DNA of 64,000 nt from Oscillospiraceae bacterium (GCA_029983685.1 JASBZA010000003.1:1-64000), one strand, 5' to 3'; shown: positions 16,304 to 26,578, numbered from the stretch's first letter. Numbers and translations are program-made. Notes: generated by a model from the letters alone, not told the origin.

Positions 16304-18244
16304 TTATTTTAAGAGGACCTCCAGGTCCTCTTTTTCTTGGCCTAAAGCAAAGAACTGATCGTATAACTTTTCTAACGCGGCCGTTTGGTCGGCATAGGCT
16401 TGGTAAGTTTCAGGGCCCTGGTCCGGAAGAGCCATTTTTTCTTCTAAATCTTCCAGCAGAACTTCCAGGTCATGGATCTGATTTTCCAGATTATTTAGGT
16501 CGATTTGCAAGCGCTTCAAGCGGTTTTTGATTTTGCCCGGGGAAGGGGTTTGGGCCGTAGCTGTCGGCCGAGGCTTTTTTTCTTTGACCGTTGTTTCAGT
16601 TCGCTTGGTATCGGCTGCATTTACTTTGGCCAAATTCGCAAAGTGTCGATAAGAACTATAATCTCTATAAGACGTTAAATTGTGGTCAATAAAACCCAGA
16701 ACCTCAAATCCGCACTTCTCGATAAAGTAACGGTCGTGGCTAACGGCTAAGACAGCGCCGTCATAATCCAGAATGGCATCTTCCAAAACTTCTCTGGAAT
16801 GGATATCCAGGTGGTTGGTAGGCTCATCCAAGAACAAAACATCCGGGTCTTCTTCCAAGAGGCAGCAAAGATAGAGCCTGGCACGTTCGCCGCCGGACAG
16901 GACCGATATGGTTTTATGGACTTCTATATCTCGAAAACCGAAACGGGCCAAAAGGTTTCTGGCCGGTGTTTCCAGAAGATTAGTCCTGGAAACCAGTTCT
17001 TCCATAAGTGTCAAAGACTCATCTTGAAATTCCGTATACTGGCCTAGGTGGCCGATCTTTAGGCCGGGCAATAAGCTTAAGTCGCCTGCAAAATTTTGTG
17101 TCTGCCCCATCAGCATATGAAGGAGGGTGGTTTTTCCTGAACCATTAGGCCCTACGATAACCTTTTTCTCACCGGCCAAAAGTTCCAAGGAGACATCCTC
17201 AAAAAGCGCCGGCTGCCCCTCCCAAGCCATGGTCGCGTTTTCCAGCTTGATTAAGACTTGCCGGTTATTGACCTTGGCATTTTTTGGTGTGAAATGAAAA
17301 TTCATCCGCTTTTCTTGAGGCGGTAAGAGGTCACGGACTTCTTTAATTTTGTCTTCGAGCTTAGACACGACTTTTTGCCGTGCGTGATAAGACGCTATTT
17401 TACGGTGAGACAAGAGGGTTTGGGTAACTTCTTCCTGGCGGTCTCTTTCTTCCTCCAAGCCTGCCAAAGTTTCTAAAGTCCTTTCGGTCGCGGCCTTTTT
17501 CTGCTCGGTATAGTCGGTATAGTTTCCTTTATAGAGTGTGAGCTTGCCACCGGCTAATTCACCGACACGGTTAGAGACCTTGTCCATGAAATAACGATCA
17601 TGGGAAATTAAAAGCAAGGTCCCCTTGTAGTTCATAAGATAAGACTCCAGCCACTCCAAAGCATCGATATCCAGGTGGTTCGTAGGTTCGTCCAAGAGGA
17701 GTAAGTCCGCATCTTCTATCAGTTTTCTGGCCATGAGAGCCCTCATTCTTTCACCGCCGGACAGGGTCTTAATAGGCCTATCCAAGATTTCCCCTTCCAA
17801 GCCTAAACCGGCCAAAGCCTGGGCCAGGCGCGATTCATAAGAGTAGCCGCCACTTAACTGAAAACTTTCGCTTAAAAGTTGGTAGTCGTTGAGAAGTTTG
17901 TCTTGTTGAGGCCCCGGAGGCGTCTGGCTGATTTTTTCCGATAAGGCATCTAAGTCTTTTAAAATCCGGTCCAGATGGTCACGGTTTAAGACCTTTTGAT
18001 CCAAATCGTGAAATTCCTCCATTTGTTGGGAGAGGTAGGAGACTTTGACACTTGACGCAATAGAGACCGTTCCGGCATCGGCCGGGATTTGGCCGGCTAA
18101 AATCCGCATCAGCGTGGTCTTACCCGAACCGTTCTCGCCGACCAGGGAGAATTTATCGCCCTGGTTTAAGGTCAGGTTGACATCTTTTAAGACGTTTTTG
18201 GCAAAGTAAGATTTTTCGATGTTGCTTAGACTTGCGACAGCCAT
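16304..18244 (-). CDS. ABC-F family ATPase (YdiF/Uup-like)
   Basis: A soluble 646-residue protein with two ABC domains and no membrane spans. The first domain has GENGSGKTT (about 36-44) and LSGGERMRAL. The second has GPNGSGKTTLLH and LSGGERARLYL, with DEPTNHLDI in both. A charged linker joins them. The C-terminus (about 555-646) is a Pro/Lys stretch followed by a coiled coil, as in Uup/YdiF. ABC-F proteins act on the ribosome to rescue or modulate elongation. Whether this member confers antibiotic protection cannot be told from sequence. It is convergent with the cyclophilin gene and divergent from the 18378 gene. Confidence 0.93.
   Translation of the reverse strand: MAVASLSNIEKSYFAKNVLKDVNLTLNQGDKFSLVGENGSGKTTLMRILAGQIPADAGTVSIASSVKVSYLSQQMEEFHDLDQKVLNRDHLDRILKDLDALSEKISQTPPGPQQDKLLNDYQLLSESFQLSGGYSYESRLAQALAGLGLEGEILDRPIKTLSGGERMRALMARKLIEDADLLLLDEPTNHLDIDALEWLESYLMNYKGTLLLISHDRYFMDKVSNRVGELAGGKLTLYKGNYTDYTEQKKAATERTLETLAGLEEERDRQEEVTQTLLSHRKIASYHARQKVVSKLEDKIKEVRDLLPPQEKRMNFHFTPKNAKVNNRQVLIKLENATMAWEGQPALFEDVSLELLAGEKKVIVGPNGSGKTTLLHMLMGQTQNFAGDLSLLPGLKIGHLGQYTEFQDESLTLMEELVSRTNLLETPARNLLARFGFRDIEVHKTISVLSGGERARLYLCCLLEEDPDVLFLDEPTNHLDIHSREVLEDAILDYDGAVLAVSHDRYFIEKCGFEVLGFIDHNLTSYRDYSSYRHFANLAKVNAADTKRTETTVKEKKPRPTATAQTPSPGKIKNRLKRLQIDLNNLENQIHDLEVLLEDLEEKMALPDQGPETYQAYADQTAALEKLYDQFFALGQEKEDLEVLLK
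16311..16335 (+). terminator. terminator inside the 3' coding end of the convergent ABC-F gene
   Basis: AAGAGGAC (16311-16318) pairs with GTCCTCTT (16325-16332) around a six-base loop, and a T run covers 16331-16335. It ends the plus-strand operon nine bases after the cyclophilin stop. The opposing ABC-F gene stops at 16304, so the same bases encode its last residues, which include EDLEVL. Confidence 0.8.
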
Positions 18245-18318
18245 GTGAATAGTCTCCGATCCTTTCCTGTAACTGCTCTATCATAGCAAGTTCGGTCCAT
18301 ATTGGATAGGGAAAAATT

Positions 18319-18327
18319 TGCTAAAAT
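18319..18327 (+). promoter_or_regulatory. extended -10 promoter element before the radical SAM gene
   Basis: TGC followed by TAAAAT (18322-18327) forms an extended -10 about 50 bases upstream of the ATG at 18378. TTGGAT at 18302-18307 is only 14 bases away, so a normal -35 is doubtful. Confidence 0.45.
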
Positions 18328-18377
18328 ACTTTAGACAGGCATTTGAAAGGACTATCAAGGAAATAGAAGGGAAGCAT

Positions 18378-19994
18378 ATGCTTAAAGTTGTATTGGTGGG
18401 CGTTAATAGCCGCTTCAGCCATATGAATCCGGCACTTTATTCGATTTATGACTACGTAGACGGGCATCTTGCCCCTGAGCTTCGCAACGATTTTGATATA
18501 GTCATAAGAGAATTTAATATTAATCAGGATCGCCATGATGTGAGAGCGGCACTTCTTCATGAACGAGCCGACCTTTATCTTTTTTCTTGTTACATCTGGA
18601 ATATTTCTTATATAGACCATCTTTTGTCTTACCTAGGCCAAAGCCTAACGGACGCTTCTTTAATCGGGGGCGGCCCGGAGGTCCAGCATGATATAAAGGA
18701 AGAATATCTTAGGCAAAAATATTGGGACTTCCTGATGCCGGGAGACGGAGAGGTGGAAGTGTTAGATATCTTAATCTCTTTAACAGGCGAAACGATACCG
18801 GCCAATCTAAAGGCCTTTTGGAAAAAGCTTAGACAAGACAAGTCCTATTTGGATGTCTTAGACTGCAAAAAAGATCGTAAGACGGTGGATATGGATAAAC
18901 TTCCATTTTACTATCCGCATTACCTGGACAAGCTTTCACATAAGATTGTGACCTATGAGTCATCCAGGGCTTGTCCATTCCGATGTTCTTACTGTGTGTC
19001 CAGCCTGGAAGGAAGACCCCGTTTCAAAAGTTTGGACCGGGTATATAAGGAGTTGGACTATTTTTTCGAAGAAGAAATACCCTTGGTGAAATTCCTGGAT
19101 CGGTCTTCCAATTTCCCGGCGGACCGGTCTTTTAAGATTTTTTCATATTTAATCGATAAGGCCAAAACAAGACAGACCTACCCTTGCTTTCATTTTGAAC
19201 TGGAGGCTTCACTTTTAGACGAAGCGACGGTAGAACTTCTGGAAAAAGCGCCACAAAACCTCTTTCAGTTTGAAATCGGTGTTCAGTCTATCCACGAGGA
19301 GACTTTAAAGAGGGTGAACCGCCATCCCATGCGTGAAGAGGACTATGCTTATTTGGATCGCTTGATTAAGGCCAAAAGACAGCACATTCATTTGGATCTT
19401 ATAGCCGGCCTGCCGGGTGAGACTTTGGACCAATTAGAAAGTTCTTTTAATAAGCTTTGGCAGCTTCAGCCCGACATGCTTCAGCTAGGGCATTTAAAGC
19501 TCTTGAGAGGGACAGGCGTAAGAGAAGAGGCGATAAGGCTTGGCTATGGCTTTAATCTTCAACCGCCCTACGAGGTCTACCGGTCCGATGCCATGCGTGC
19601 CGAAGAGATTATTTTGACCGAACAGGTGGCGCATATGACGGATGCGTATCCCAATAAGGGCTTGTTAGTAGACTCCATGGACTTTCTCTTAAAGCACGCA
19701 GACCATAGCCCCTTTCAGATGCTGGCCGAACTTTTCACCTATTATAGGGCCTGGCAAGGAGAGGCTTTCCGTTCCTTGTCTTTGGACGAAACACTTTTCG
19801 TTTACTTAGATTATCTTTTTTCCGAGTGGCCAGAGCTCTTTGAGGAGGGCTTGGCAATCTTCAAGCAGGACTTTGAAAATGACCGCAAAAGCGGGTCTTT
19901 AGCTTGGTCTAAGGTCGTGCAAAAGTTGGGTCAATCGGGTAAAATCAATACAAAACTCTATACATTTTGTAAGGAGGCAGAATCACATGATTAA
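18378..19994 (+). CDS. B12-binding domain radical SAM protein with DUF4080
   Basis: About 538 residues. The N-terminal part (to about 150) fits a cobalamin-binding fold, with [15 protein letters not shown] at the start and IGGGPEV (about 95-101). A radical SAM domain follows with the cluster motif CPFRCSYC, and the C-terminus resembles DUF4080. The ATG at 18378 has GAAGGGA upstream, and an earlier in-frame start at 18318 would add 20 residues lacking family character. The reaction is unknown; B12 radical SAM enzymes are often methyltransferases. It overlaps pgi by eight bases. Confidence 0.85.
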   Translation: MLKVVLVGVNSRFSHMNPALYSIYDYVDGHLAPELRNDFDIVIREFNINQDRHDVRAALLHERADLYLFSCYIWNISYIDHLLSYLGQSLTDASLIGGGPEVQHDIKEEYLRQKYWDFLMPGDGEVEVLDILISLTGETIPANLKAFWKKLRQDKSYLDVLDCKKDRKTVDMDKLPFYYPHYLDKLSHKIVTYESSRACPFRCSYCVSSLEGRPRFKSLDRVYKELDYFFEEEIPLVKFLDRSSNFPADRSFKIFSYLIDKAKTRQTYPCFHFELEASLLDEATVELLEKAPQNLFQFEIGVQSIHEETLKRVNRHPMREEDYAYLDRLIKAKRQHIHLDLIAGLPGETLDQLESSFNKLWQLQPDMLQLGHLKLLRGTGVREEAIRLGYGFNLQPPYEVYRSDAMRAEEIILTEQVAHMTDAYPNKGLLVDSMDFLLKHADHSPFQMLAELFTYYRAWQGEAFRSLSLDETLFVYLDYLFSEWPELFEEGLAIFKQDFENDRKSGSLAWSKVVQKLGQSGKINTKLYTFCKEAESHD

Positions 19995-21324
19995 TTTTTC
20001 ATATAAGAACGCCCTGAACTTCTTGTCCGAGGATGAGGTGGTTATGTTAGAAGACCAGATTAAGCTGGCCCATCGTACATTGGAAGAGAAAACTGGACCC
20101 GGCCATGACTTTTTGGGCTGGGTGGATTGGTCCGAGAATTACGACAAGGAAGAATTTGCTCGGATTCTAAAGGCTTCTAAGAAGATTAAGGAAACGTCGG
20201 ATGTTTTGATTTGTGCCGGTATAGGCGGCTCATACCTGGGAGCCCAGGCCGCCATCGACGCCTTGACCCACCAGTTCGGCTTGGATTTGGAGGAGGGTAA
20301 GGGCACGCAAGTTATTTTTTGCGGTAACCAGATTTCGGCTACTTATCTTAAAGAATTAATGGAGACCTTGGATGACTTTGAGGTCAGCGTTAATGTTATT
20401 TCCAAGTCCGGCACGACGACCGAAACCGCTATCGCCTTCCGTGTATTGAAGCAATACATAGAAGAGCGTTACGGTAAAGAAGAGGCTAAAAAAAGAATTT
20501 TCGTTACGACCGACAAGTCCAGGGGTGCGCTTAAGACTTTGGCCGATAGAGAAGGTTACGAGAGCTTTGTTGTGCCCGACGCCATCGGCGGCCGCTACTC
20601 GGTCTTAACCGCTGTAGGACTTCTGCCCATTGCCGTAGCCGGTATTGATATTGAAGAGATGATGCGGGGCTTTAAGGCCGGTGAAGAAGCCTTCCGAAAC
20701 GAAGATTTGGCCCAAAACGCCGCCTACCAATATGCCGCAGTCAGAACGGCCCTTTATCGCAAGGGTTATGCCATTGAAGTCCTAGTCAATTATGAACCTT
20801 ATTGCACTACCCTGACCGAGTGGTGGAAGCAGCTTTACGGTGAGAGTGAAGGTAAGGACCACAAGGGCCTGTTCCCGGCAGGGGTTTCCAACACGACCGA
20901 CCTGCACTCCATGGGCCAGTATATCCAGGACGGTAGACGAATCCTCTTCGAAAGCGTCTTATGGTTTAAGGAAAGCAAGGAGTCTTTCATTATCCCGGAA
21001 GATGAGGAGAACCTGGACGGCCTTAATTATCTGGCCGGCAAGGATATGCACGAGGTGAACTTCAAGGCCATGCAAGGGACTGTCTTAGCCCACGTAGATG
21101 GTGGTGTACCCAACCTCATGATTGAAGTCGATAAGTTAGATGCTTTCCACTTCGGAGCTTTGGTATACTTCTTTGAGAGAGCTTGCGGTATCAGCGGTTA
21201 TCTCAACGGTATTAATCCCTTTAACCAACCCGGAGTTGAAGATTACAAGACCAACATGTTCGCCCTTTTAGGTAAGCCCGGTTACGAAGAGAAGAAAGCC
21301 GAACTGGAGAAGAGACTTTCTTAA
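19987..21324 (+). CDS. pgi: glucose-6-phosphate isomerase
   Basis: Interconverts glucose-6-phosphate and fructose-6-phosphate. The protein has 445 residues, the shorter Firmicutes form. Family blocks are [25 protein letters not shown], the [19 protein letters not shown] segment and the C-terminal [30 protein letters not shown] precedes the ATG. It overlaps the end of the radical SAM gene by eight bases, implying coupled expression with an unrelated enzyme. Confidence 0.97.
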   Translation: MINFSYKNALNFLSEDEVVMLEDQIKLAHRTLEEKTGPGHDFLGWVDWSENYDKEEFARILKASKKIKETSDVLICAGIGGSYLGAQAAIDALTHQFGLDLEEGKGTQVIFCGNQISATYLKELMETLDDFEVSVNVISKSGTTTETAIAFRVLKQYIEERYGKEEAKKRIFVTTDKSRGALKTLADREGYESFVVPDAIGGRYSVLTAVGLLPIAVAGIDIEEMMRGFKAGEEAFRNEDLAQNAAYQYAAVRTALYRKGYAIEVLVNYEPYCTTLTEWWKQLYGESEGKDHKGLFPAGVSNTTDLHSMGQYIQDGRRILFESVLWFKESKESFIIPEDEENLDGLNYLAGKDMHEVNFKAMQGTVLAHVDGGVPNLMIEVDKLDAFHFGALVYFFERACGISGYLNGINPFNQPGVEDYKTNMFALLGKPGYEEKKAELEKRLS

Positions 21325-21363
21325 ATATAGCGACTTGTTCCGATTAAGATTTAGAAAGCCTTT

Positions 21364-23256
21364 ATGAATCAAATTAATTTAGATACCGCCCTCTTACGGG
21401 CGGTAGAGCTCCCCGGCCGCTACGTCGGAGGAGAGTTTAATCAGACCAAAAAAAGCTGGCAAGACTTGGCAGCCGACGGTAAGAGGCTACTGCGTTTTGC
21501 CTTTTGTTTTCCCGATACGTACGAAATCGGTATGTCGAACTTGGCCTTGCGCATCCTCTATGACGTGGTAAACCGTGAAGAGGGTCTTTTGTGCGAGCGG
21601 GTTTTTGCCCCCTGGCTCGATATGAAGGCCACTATGGAAGAAAAGGATATACCGCTTTTTAGCCTGGAGAATCATTATGCGGCCAAGGATTTCGATTGCG
21701 TGGGCTTTACCTTGTCTTATGAATTAGCCTTCAGCCCGACTTTGGCTTTGATGAAACTAGCCGGTATACCGCTCAGGACCTCGGAGCGCGGGGATGGGGA
21801 CCCCATAATTATCGCCGGGGGCCCCGCTACCTATAACATTGAACCTATGGCTGACTTTCTTGACCTGGTCCTGATCGGAGAAGGTGAAGAGTCTTTGCCG
21901 GAGCTACTTAAGCTTATGCGGCAGATGCGGGTTTTAGGCCAAGCCCCCCGAGAAGAATTTCTTATTGAAGCCTCTAAGCTTAAAGGCGTTTACGTACCTT
22001 CTTTGTATGACATAAGTTATAAGGATGACGGGACGATTGAGGCCATCCGCCCTAAGCACGGAGCAGTATTTCCGGTGAAGAAGAGGGTCATTATGGACTT
22101 GGACCTTGTGGCTTATCCTATTAAAACACCCGTCCCCAATATTCGTACGGTCCACGACCGTGCCTTTTTGGAGGTTTTCAGAGGCTGTCCCAGAGGATGT
22201 AGGTTCTGTCAGGCGGGCCAAATTTACCGGCCGGTTAGGGAGAAGGGTGCCAATGTTTTAGCCGGGCAGATGGAAGCGATTCTGGAAGAAACCGGCTACG
22301 ATGAAGTGGGTATGTTGTCCTTGTCGACCTCGGACTACAGCCAGCTGCAAAATTTGATGGACCGGGTCCTGCCCAGGGCTTCGGACCGTAAGGTCAATGT
22401 CTCCTTGCCGTCTTTAAGAATCGACAACTTCTCCTTGAATCTATTGGAAGAAATATCCAAGACTCGCAAGGCCGGATTGACTTTTGCACCTGAAGCAGGG
22501 TCTCAGCGCTTAAGGGATGTCATTAATAAGGGCATAGATGAAGACGAAATTCTTAGAGGCATGGGGCTGGCCTTTAGAGGCGGATATAGGGGAGCCAAGC
22601 TCTACTTTATGTTGGGACTTCCCACTGAGACGGATGAAGATGTCCTGGCTATCAGTGCCCTGTGTAAAAAGATTATGGATGTTTGGGCCGGACTAAAGGC
22701 GGAGGGACTCAAGCTCAAGCGACCGGAAATTACGATTTCTACGGCACTTTTTATCCCTAAACCCTTTACCCCTTTCCAGTGGGTGGGCCAAAGCACTATG
22801 GACGAATTAGAGCATAAGGTAAAGGTTCTAAGAGAATCTCTGCCCGGTAAATCCATACGCTATAACTGGCATACACCCGAGACGTCACGCTGGGAAGCTG
22901 TTTTGGCCAGGGGAGATCGGCGTTTAGGCCGTGTCTTAGAAAGAGCGCTTTTGGAGCACGATGTGTATTTGACCAGTTGGGAAGAATTTTTTGACTTAAG
23001 TATCTTCCAAAAGCTCATGGATGAGGAAGGCTTATCTATGGCCTTTTATGCCAATAGGGAAAGATCTATAGATGAAATCTTTCCTTGGGATATTCTGGAT
23101 CCCGGCCCGACCAAGGCCTTCCTCCGTCGTGAATACGACAAGGCCAAAGCCGGTGAATTAACCGATCCTTGCGGCGAGTTTTGTTCTTATTGCGGTGTCC
23201 ATTCCTGGGATGCTCCTTTGTGTGTAAGAGGAAAGGAGGCCCGCCGTGCTCGATAG
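21364..23256 (+). CDS. TIGR03960 family B12-binding-type radical SAM protein
   Basis: A 630-residue member of the TIGR03960 family, whose function is not established. It has a Rossmann/B12-binding-like N-terminal half and a radical SAM cluster motif CPRGCRFCQAG (residues about 278-288). Further conserved parts are APEAGSQRLRDVINK and the cysteine-rich tail CGEFCSYCGVHSW. It overlaps the TIGR03936 gene by 11 bases. The two are nearly always adjacent in Clostridia, so they probably act in one pathway; family genes often sit near ribosomal or RNase genes. Confidence 0.9.
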   Translation: MNQINLDTALLRAVELPGRYVGGEFNQTKKSWQDLAADGKRLLRFAFCFPDTYEIGMSNLALRILYDVVNREEGLLCERVFAPWLDMKATMEEKDIPLFSLENHYAAKDFDCVGFTLSYELAFSPTLALMKLAGIPLRTSERGDGDPIIIAGGPATYNIEPMADFLDLVLIGEGEESLPELLKLMRQMRVLGQAPREEFLIEASKLKGVYVPSLYDISYKDDGTIEAIRPKHGAVFPVKKRVIMDLDLVAYPIKTPVPNIRTVHDRAFLEVFRGCPRGCRFCQAGQIYRPVREKGANVLAGQMEAILEETGYDEVGMLSLSTSDYSQLQNLMDRVLPRASDRKVNVSLPSLRIDNFSLNLLEEISKTRKAGLTFAPEAGSQRLRDVINKGIDEDEILRGMGLAFRGGYRGAKLYFMLGLPTETDEDVLAISALCKKIMDVWAGLKAEGLKLKRPEITISTALFIPKPFTPFQWVGQSTMDELEHKVKVLRESLPGKSIRYNWHTPETSRWEAVLARGDRRLGRVLERALLEHDVYLTSWEEFFDLSIFQKLMDEEGLSMAFYANRERSIDEIFPWDILDPGPTKAFLRREYDKAKAGELTDPCGEFCSYCGVHSWDAPLCVRGKEARRAR

Positions 23257-23932
23257 GGCTCAAGTTTTAAGGATACGATTGAAGTGGGAGGGCCCTTTAA
23301 TGTGGGTCAGTCACCTGGACAGGATGCGATCTATGGAAAGAGCTCTTCTTAGGGCCGATTTTCCTCTGACTTACTCCAAAGGCTTTAATCCCAGACCACA
23401 GATGGTCTTTGCCCTGCCCAGTTCTCTGGGAATAAGGTCCGAGTCGGAATATATTGACATCAGTCTGTCAGAGAAAGGACCGGCCGAACACTTGTTTTCT
23501 CGGCTAGAGGTACAGTTGCCCGAAGGCATAAGCTTAATGGGCTATAGGGAGAGAGATCCGGAGAATGCGAAAAACCTTATGGGACAGGTCTATGAAGCCG
23601 ATTATGTTTTCTCTAACCCCGGACTCAGTGAAAAGATTGAAAAACTTTTGGTTTGTCCGGAACTCATCATTGAGAAGATGAGTAAGAAGCGACTGAAAGA
23701 TGAAGATATTAGACCCTTGATCCTATCCTCCGAAGTCTTAGATGCCGATCGAACCCGGCTCAGGGTTTTGGCAGGTTCCAGAGCTAATCTAAGACCGGAT
23801 ACCCTCTTACAAGCTTTAGAGAAGTATTTGGCTTATGCTGAAGCGCAAAGTGTTGATGTTTTGCGTGAGGAACTCTGGATAAAAGAAAGAGAAGACGGGC
23901 CATTAATAAGGCCTATGGAGACGAACGATTAA
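23246..23932 (+). CDS. TIGR03936/DUF2344 family protein
   Basis: A 228-residue protein typical of DUF2344. It starts LRIRLKWEGPLMWVSHLDRM and contains PLTYSKGFNPRPQMVFALP (about 45-63), the signature block. It initiates at GTG, overlapping the upstream gene's stop by 11 bases, with AAAGGAGG positioned inside that gene. Function is unknown; it is the regular partner of TIGR03960. In many relatives RNase G and rplU follow, but here rsmA follows instead. Confidence 0.88.
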   Translation: MLDRAQVLRIRLKWEGPLMWVSHLDRMRSMERALLRADFPLTYSKGFNPRPQMVFALPSSLGIRSESEYIDISLSEKGPAEHLFSRLEVQLPEGISLMGYRERDPENAKNLMGQVYEADYVFSNPGLSEKIEKLLVCPELIIEKMSKKRLKDEDIRPLILSSEVLDADRTRLRVLAGSRANLRPDTLLQALEKYLAYAEAQSVDVLREELWIKEREDGPLIRPMETND

Positions 23933-23957
23933 ATTAAGAAGAAAGATAAGCAGGTAT

Positions 23958-24818
23958 ATGGAGAATAAGCAGGATTTTTTAACGTACTTGGGCCAATATG
24001 GTATAGAAGCCAAGAAAGCTTTGGGACAGAATTTTCTCTACGACGAAGCTCTTATAGAACGGGTTTTAGAAGAGGCTTTGGACCTTCCTTTGGATAATGT
24101 CCTGGAAATAGGCAGCGGGGCCGGTTCCTTGAGCCGGGTCTTAGCCAAGCATGCTCAAAAGCTGGTCAGTATCGAAAAAGATGAAAGCTTGGGGCATCTT
24201 TTACAAGACCTAGGCTCGGCTTGTCCTAATGCGTCTTTTATCCTGACCGATGCGACTCAGTTGGATTTATCCTTCCTCTTTACCGACGACGAGAAAGACA
24301 GCCTTCATATAGTGGCTAATCTTCCTTATTACCTGACAAGCGAACTAATCAGTCAGCTTATCCTGGAACTACCCCAAGCCCAAGCCATGCTGTTTTTGGT
24401 CCAAAAGGATGCCGTGCCCAGGCTAAGCGGGGTGGAAGGTGACGGCAAGAGCAAAAGTAAAAATCAAGGTTGGATCAGCAAGTGGATTTCCTGCTACGGG
24501 ACGTTGAAGCCATTGCAGACGGTGAGGAGAGATAAGTTTTTTCCAGAGCCCAACATCAGCTCACAATTTATTTTGTTAGAGCCCGATATGAACTTCAAGA
24601 GACGAAATTTCCTAATGAGACACGGTGACTTGCTTCTTCATACCATTAAGCTTTCTTTTGGCCAAAGGCGAAAGAGCCTGGTGAATTGTCTGGACCAGGT
24701 GGGCCTTAAAGACAGGGCCTTGCTTTGGTTGCAAGAAACAGGGAAAAGTACCACCGAGCGGGCGGAAAATTTGGACAGTGATGACTTTATCTCTTTGACA
24801 AAGTTTCTCTTTCTTTAG
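23958..24818 (+). CDS. rsmA: 16S rRNA dimethyladenosine transferase
   Basis: Dimethylates the two adjacent adenines in the 3' terminal hairpin of 16S rRNA. Seen in the 286 residues: KKALGQNFLYDE (about 18-29), the SAM-binding LEIGSGAGSLSRVL, NLPYYLTSELISQL as the catalytic NLPY motif, and a helical C-terminal domain with LSFGQRRKSLVNCL. Length is normal. It lies 25 bases after the DUF2344 gene and 17 before pckG. Confidence 0.96.
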   Translation: MENKQDFLTYLGQYGIEAKKALGQNFLYDEALIERVLEEALDLPLDNVLEIGSGAGSLSRVLAKHAQKLVSIEKDESLGHLLQDLGSACPNASFILTDATQLDLSFLFTDDEKDSLHIVANLPYYLTSELISQLILELPQAQAMLFLVQKDAVPRLSGVEGDGKSKSKNQGWISKWISCYGTLKPLQTVRRDKFFPEPNISSQFILLEPDMNFKRRNFLMRHGDLLLHTIKLSFGQRRKSLVNCLDQVGLKDRALLWLQETGKSTTERAENLDSDDFISLTKFLFL

Positions 24819-24835
24819 AAAGGTCATGGACAAAG

Positions 24836-26578
24836 ATGCGCATCCTTAACGATTATGTAAAACGTTGGGTTGAATCTTCGGCCCGCTTCCTTAAGCCGGA
24901 CCAAATTTACTGGTGTGACGGTTCCGATGAAGAAGAGGAGCGTTTGACAAAGCAGGCGGTAAAAGAAGGTATTCTGAAACCCTTAAACCCCATTTATTAT
25001 CCGAATTCTTATCTTTATAGATCTGTTGACGGGGATGCCGGTCCGGAAGGTGTTCAATCTTTTCTTTGTACTGATTCCGAAAAAGATAGGTCCGATAGCT
25101 TTTCCTGGCGGCCGCCTCAAGAGATGTACGAGTTTATTCTCCAAGAGATGCAAGGAGCCATGGAGGGAAGAACTCTTTATGTAGTGCCTTATATCATGGG
25201 GCCGGCTAATTCACCCTTTGCCCGAGTCGGCATTGAGTTGACCGACTCGCTTTATACGGTTCTTAATATGTTTAAGCTGAGCCGGATTGGTGACAAGGCC
25301 TGGAAAATAATAGGCGATCGGAACGACTTTTTCCGAGGTGTCCACTCCAAGGGCAGCTTGGATCGAAACAATCGCCTGGTCGTACACTTCCCCGACCGAA
25401 ACCTATGCTACAGCTTCAATATGGAATACGGAGGCTATGCCTTCCAGACCAAGGCTTCGGTGGCTATGATTAACGGTTCCTACTGGGCCAGTCGAGAAGG
25501 TTGGCTGGCTGAGCATATGACAATTTTGGAAGTCGAATCACCCCGGGGTCAACTCTATTATTTTGCCGGTGCCTTTCCGTCCTTTTGTGGAAAAAGTAAT
25601 CTGGCCTTTATGAAGGTGCCGCCTTATGCCAAGGGTTACAAGTGTCGCACCATCAGTGACGACTCGGCCTGGCTACATTTAGGACCGGACGGAAGACTCT
25701 GGGCCGTCAATCCGGAGACCGGCTTTTTTTCAAATTTGGCCGGCGTGAATGCCGTTTCAACGCCTAATGCCTATGAAGCGGTCAAGTCCGATACGATTTT
25801 TTCCAATGTCGCCTTAGATTCAAAAAATAGGCCTTGGTGGCGCAAGAAGACAACCGAGCCCGATCGGGAGATGACGGATTGGAGAGGCCAAAAATGGGTT
25901 AGGGGACAGGATGACCCGGAAAATCTGGATCATATTAACAGCCGTCTTAGTGTAGCCGGCGAAAAGATGCCATCCTTATCCAAGCACTGGGAAGAGCCCA
26001 CGGGCGTGCCGATTTCGGCCTTTATCTTTGGTGGGCGCTCGTCGGATGTGGACCCCCTGGTAAGGGAAGCCCGAAACTGGAGTGAGGGCCTTTATTACGG
26101 TCTTACCTTGCAGGCGGAAAGGCAAAATGACTTGATCAGAAATCCTTTCGGCATGATGCAATTTATGGGCAGTGACTTGGGGAGCTATTTAGAAAATTGG
26201 CTATCCTTAGGGCGCAATTTGGTAGAGACCCCCAAGATTTTCCGTGTCAATTGGTTTAGAAAAGACCCAGACGGTCAGTATGTCTGGCCGGGCTTTTGTC
26301 AAAATTTCCGTGTTTTAGAATGGATGATTAAGCGTATCGACGGCCAAATTTCGGCACACAAGACACCCTTAGGCCTCATTCCGCAGCCGGGAGATTTGAA
26401 CTTCGAGGGGCTGGACATGCCAAAAAAAGCGTCCTATGAAGCCCTTTTCTGGATCAACAAGGACGCTTGGATAAAAGACCGTAATCATCTGAGAGCTTAT
26501 CTCAATAATTATGAAAATCTGCCTCGACTTTTTTATGATGAGATGGATAAAGAAGCCGGAGCCATAGAACAGTATTAG
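24836..26578 (+). CDS. pckG: phosphoenolpyruvate carboxykinase (GTP)
   Basis: Interconverts oxaloacetate plus GTP with PEP plus CO2. The 580-residue protein keeps the nucleotide-binding active-site loop FPSFCGKSN (residues 247-255) with the reactive Cys251. Here the usual A and T of FPSACGKTN are F and S. Other parts are RVGIELTDS, GWLAEHM and the late FRVNWFRKDPDG. It may work in the anaplerotic direction in a fermenter. It is convergent with the patB-like gene, only nine bases apart, with no convincing terminator in between. Confidence 0.93.
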   Translation: MRILNDYVKRWVESSARFLKPDQIYWCDGSDEEEERLTKQAVKEGILKPLNPIYYPNSYLYRSVDGDAGPEGVQSFLCTDSEKDRSDSFSWRPPQEMYEFILQEMQGAMEGRTLYVVPYIMGPANSPFARVGIELTDSLYTVLNMFKLSRIGDKAWKIIGDRNDFFRGVHSKGSLDRNNRLVVHFPDRNLCYSFNMEYGGYAFQTKASVAMINGSYWASREGWLAEHMTILEVESPRGQLYYFAGAFPSFCGKSNLAFMKVPPYAKGYKCRTISDDSAWLHLGPDGRLWAVNPETGFFSNLAGVNAVSTPNAYEAVKSDTIFSNVALDSKNRPWWRKKTTEPDREMTDWRGQKWVRGQDDPENLDHINSRLSVAGEKMPSLSKHWEEPTGVPISAFIFGGRSSDVDPLVREARNWSEGLYYGLTLQAERQNDLIRNPFGMMQFMGSDLGSYLENWLSLGRNLVETPKIFRVNWFRKDPDGQYVWPGFCQNFRVLEWMIKRIDGQISAHKTPLGLIPQPGDLNFEGLDMPKKASYEALFWINKDAWIKDRNHLRAYLNNYENLPRLFYDEMDKEAGAIEQY

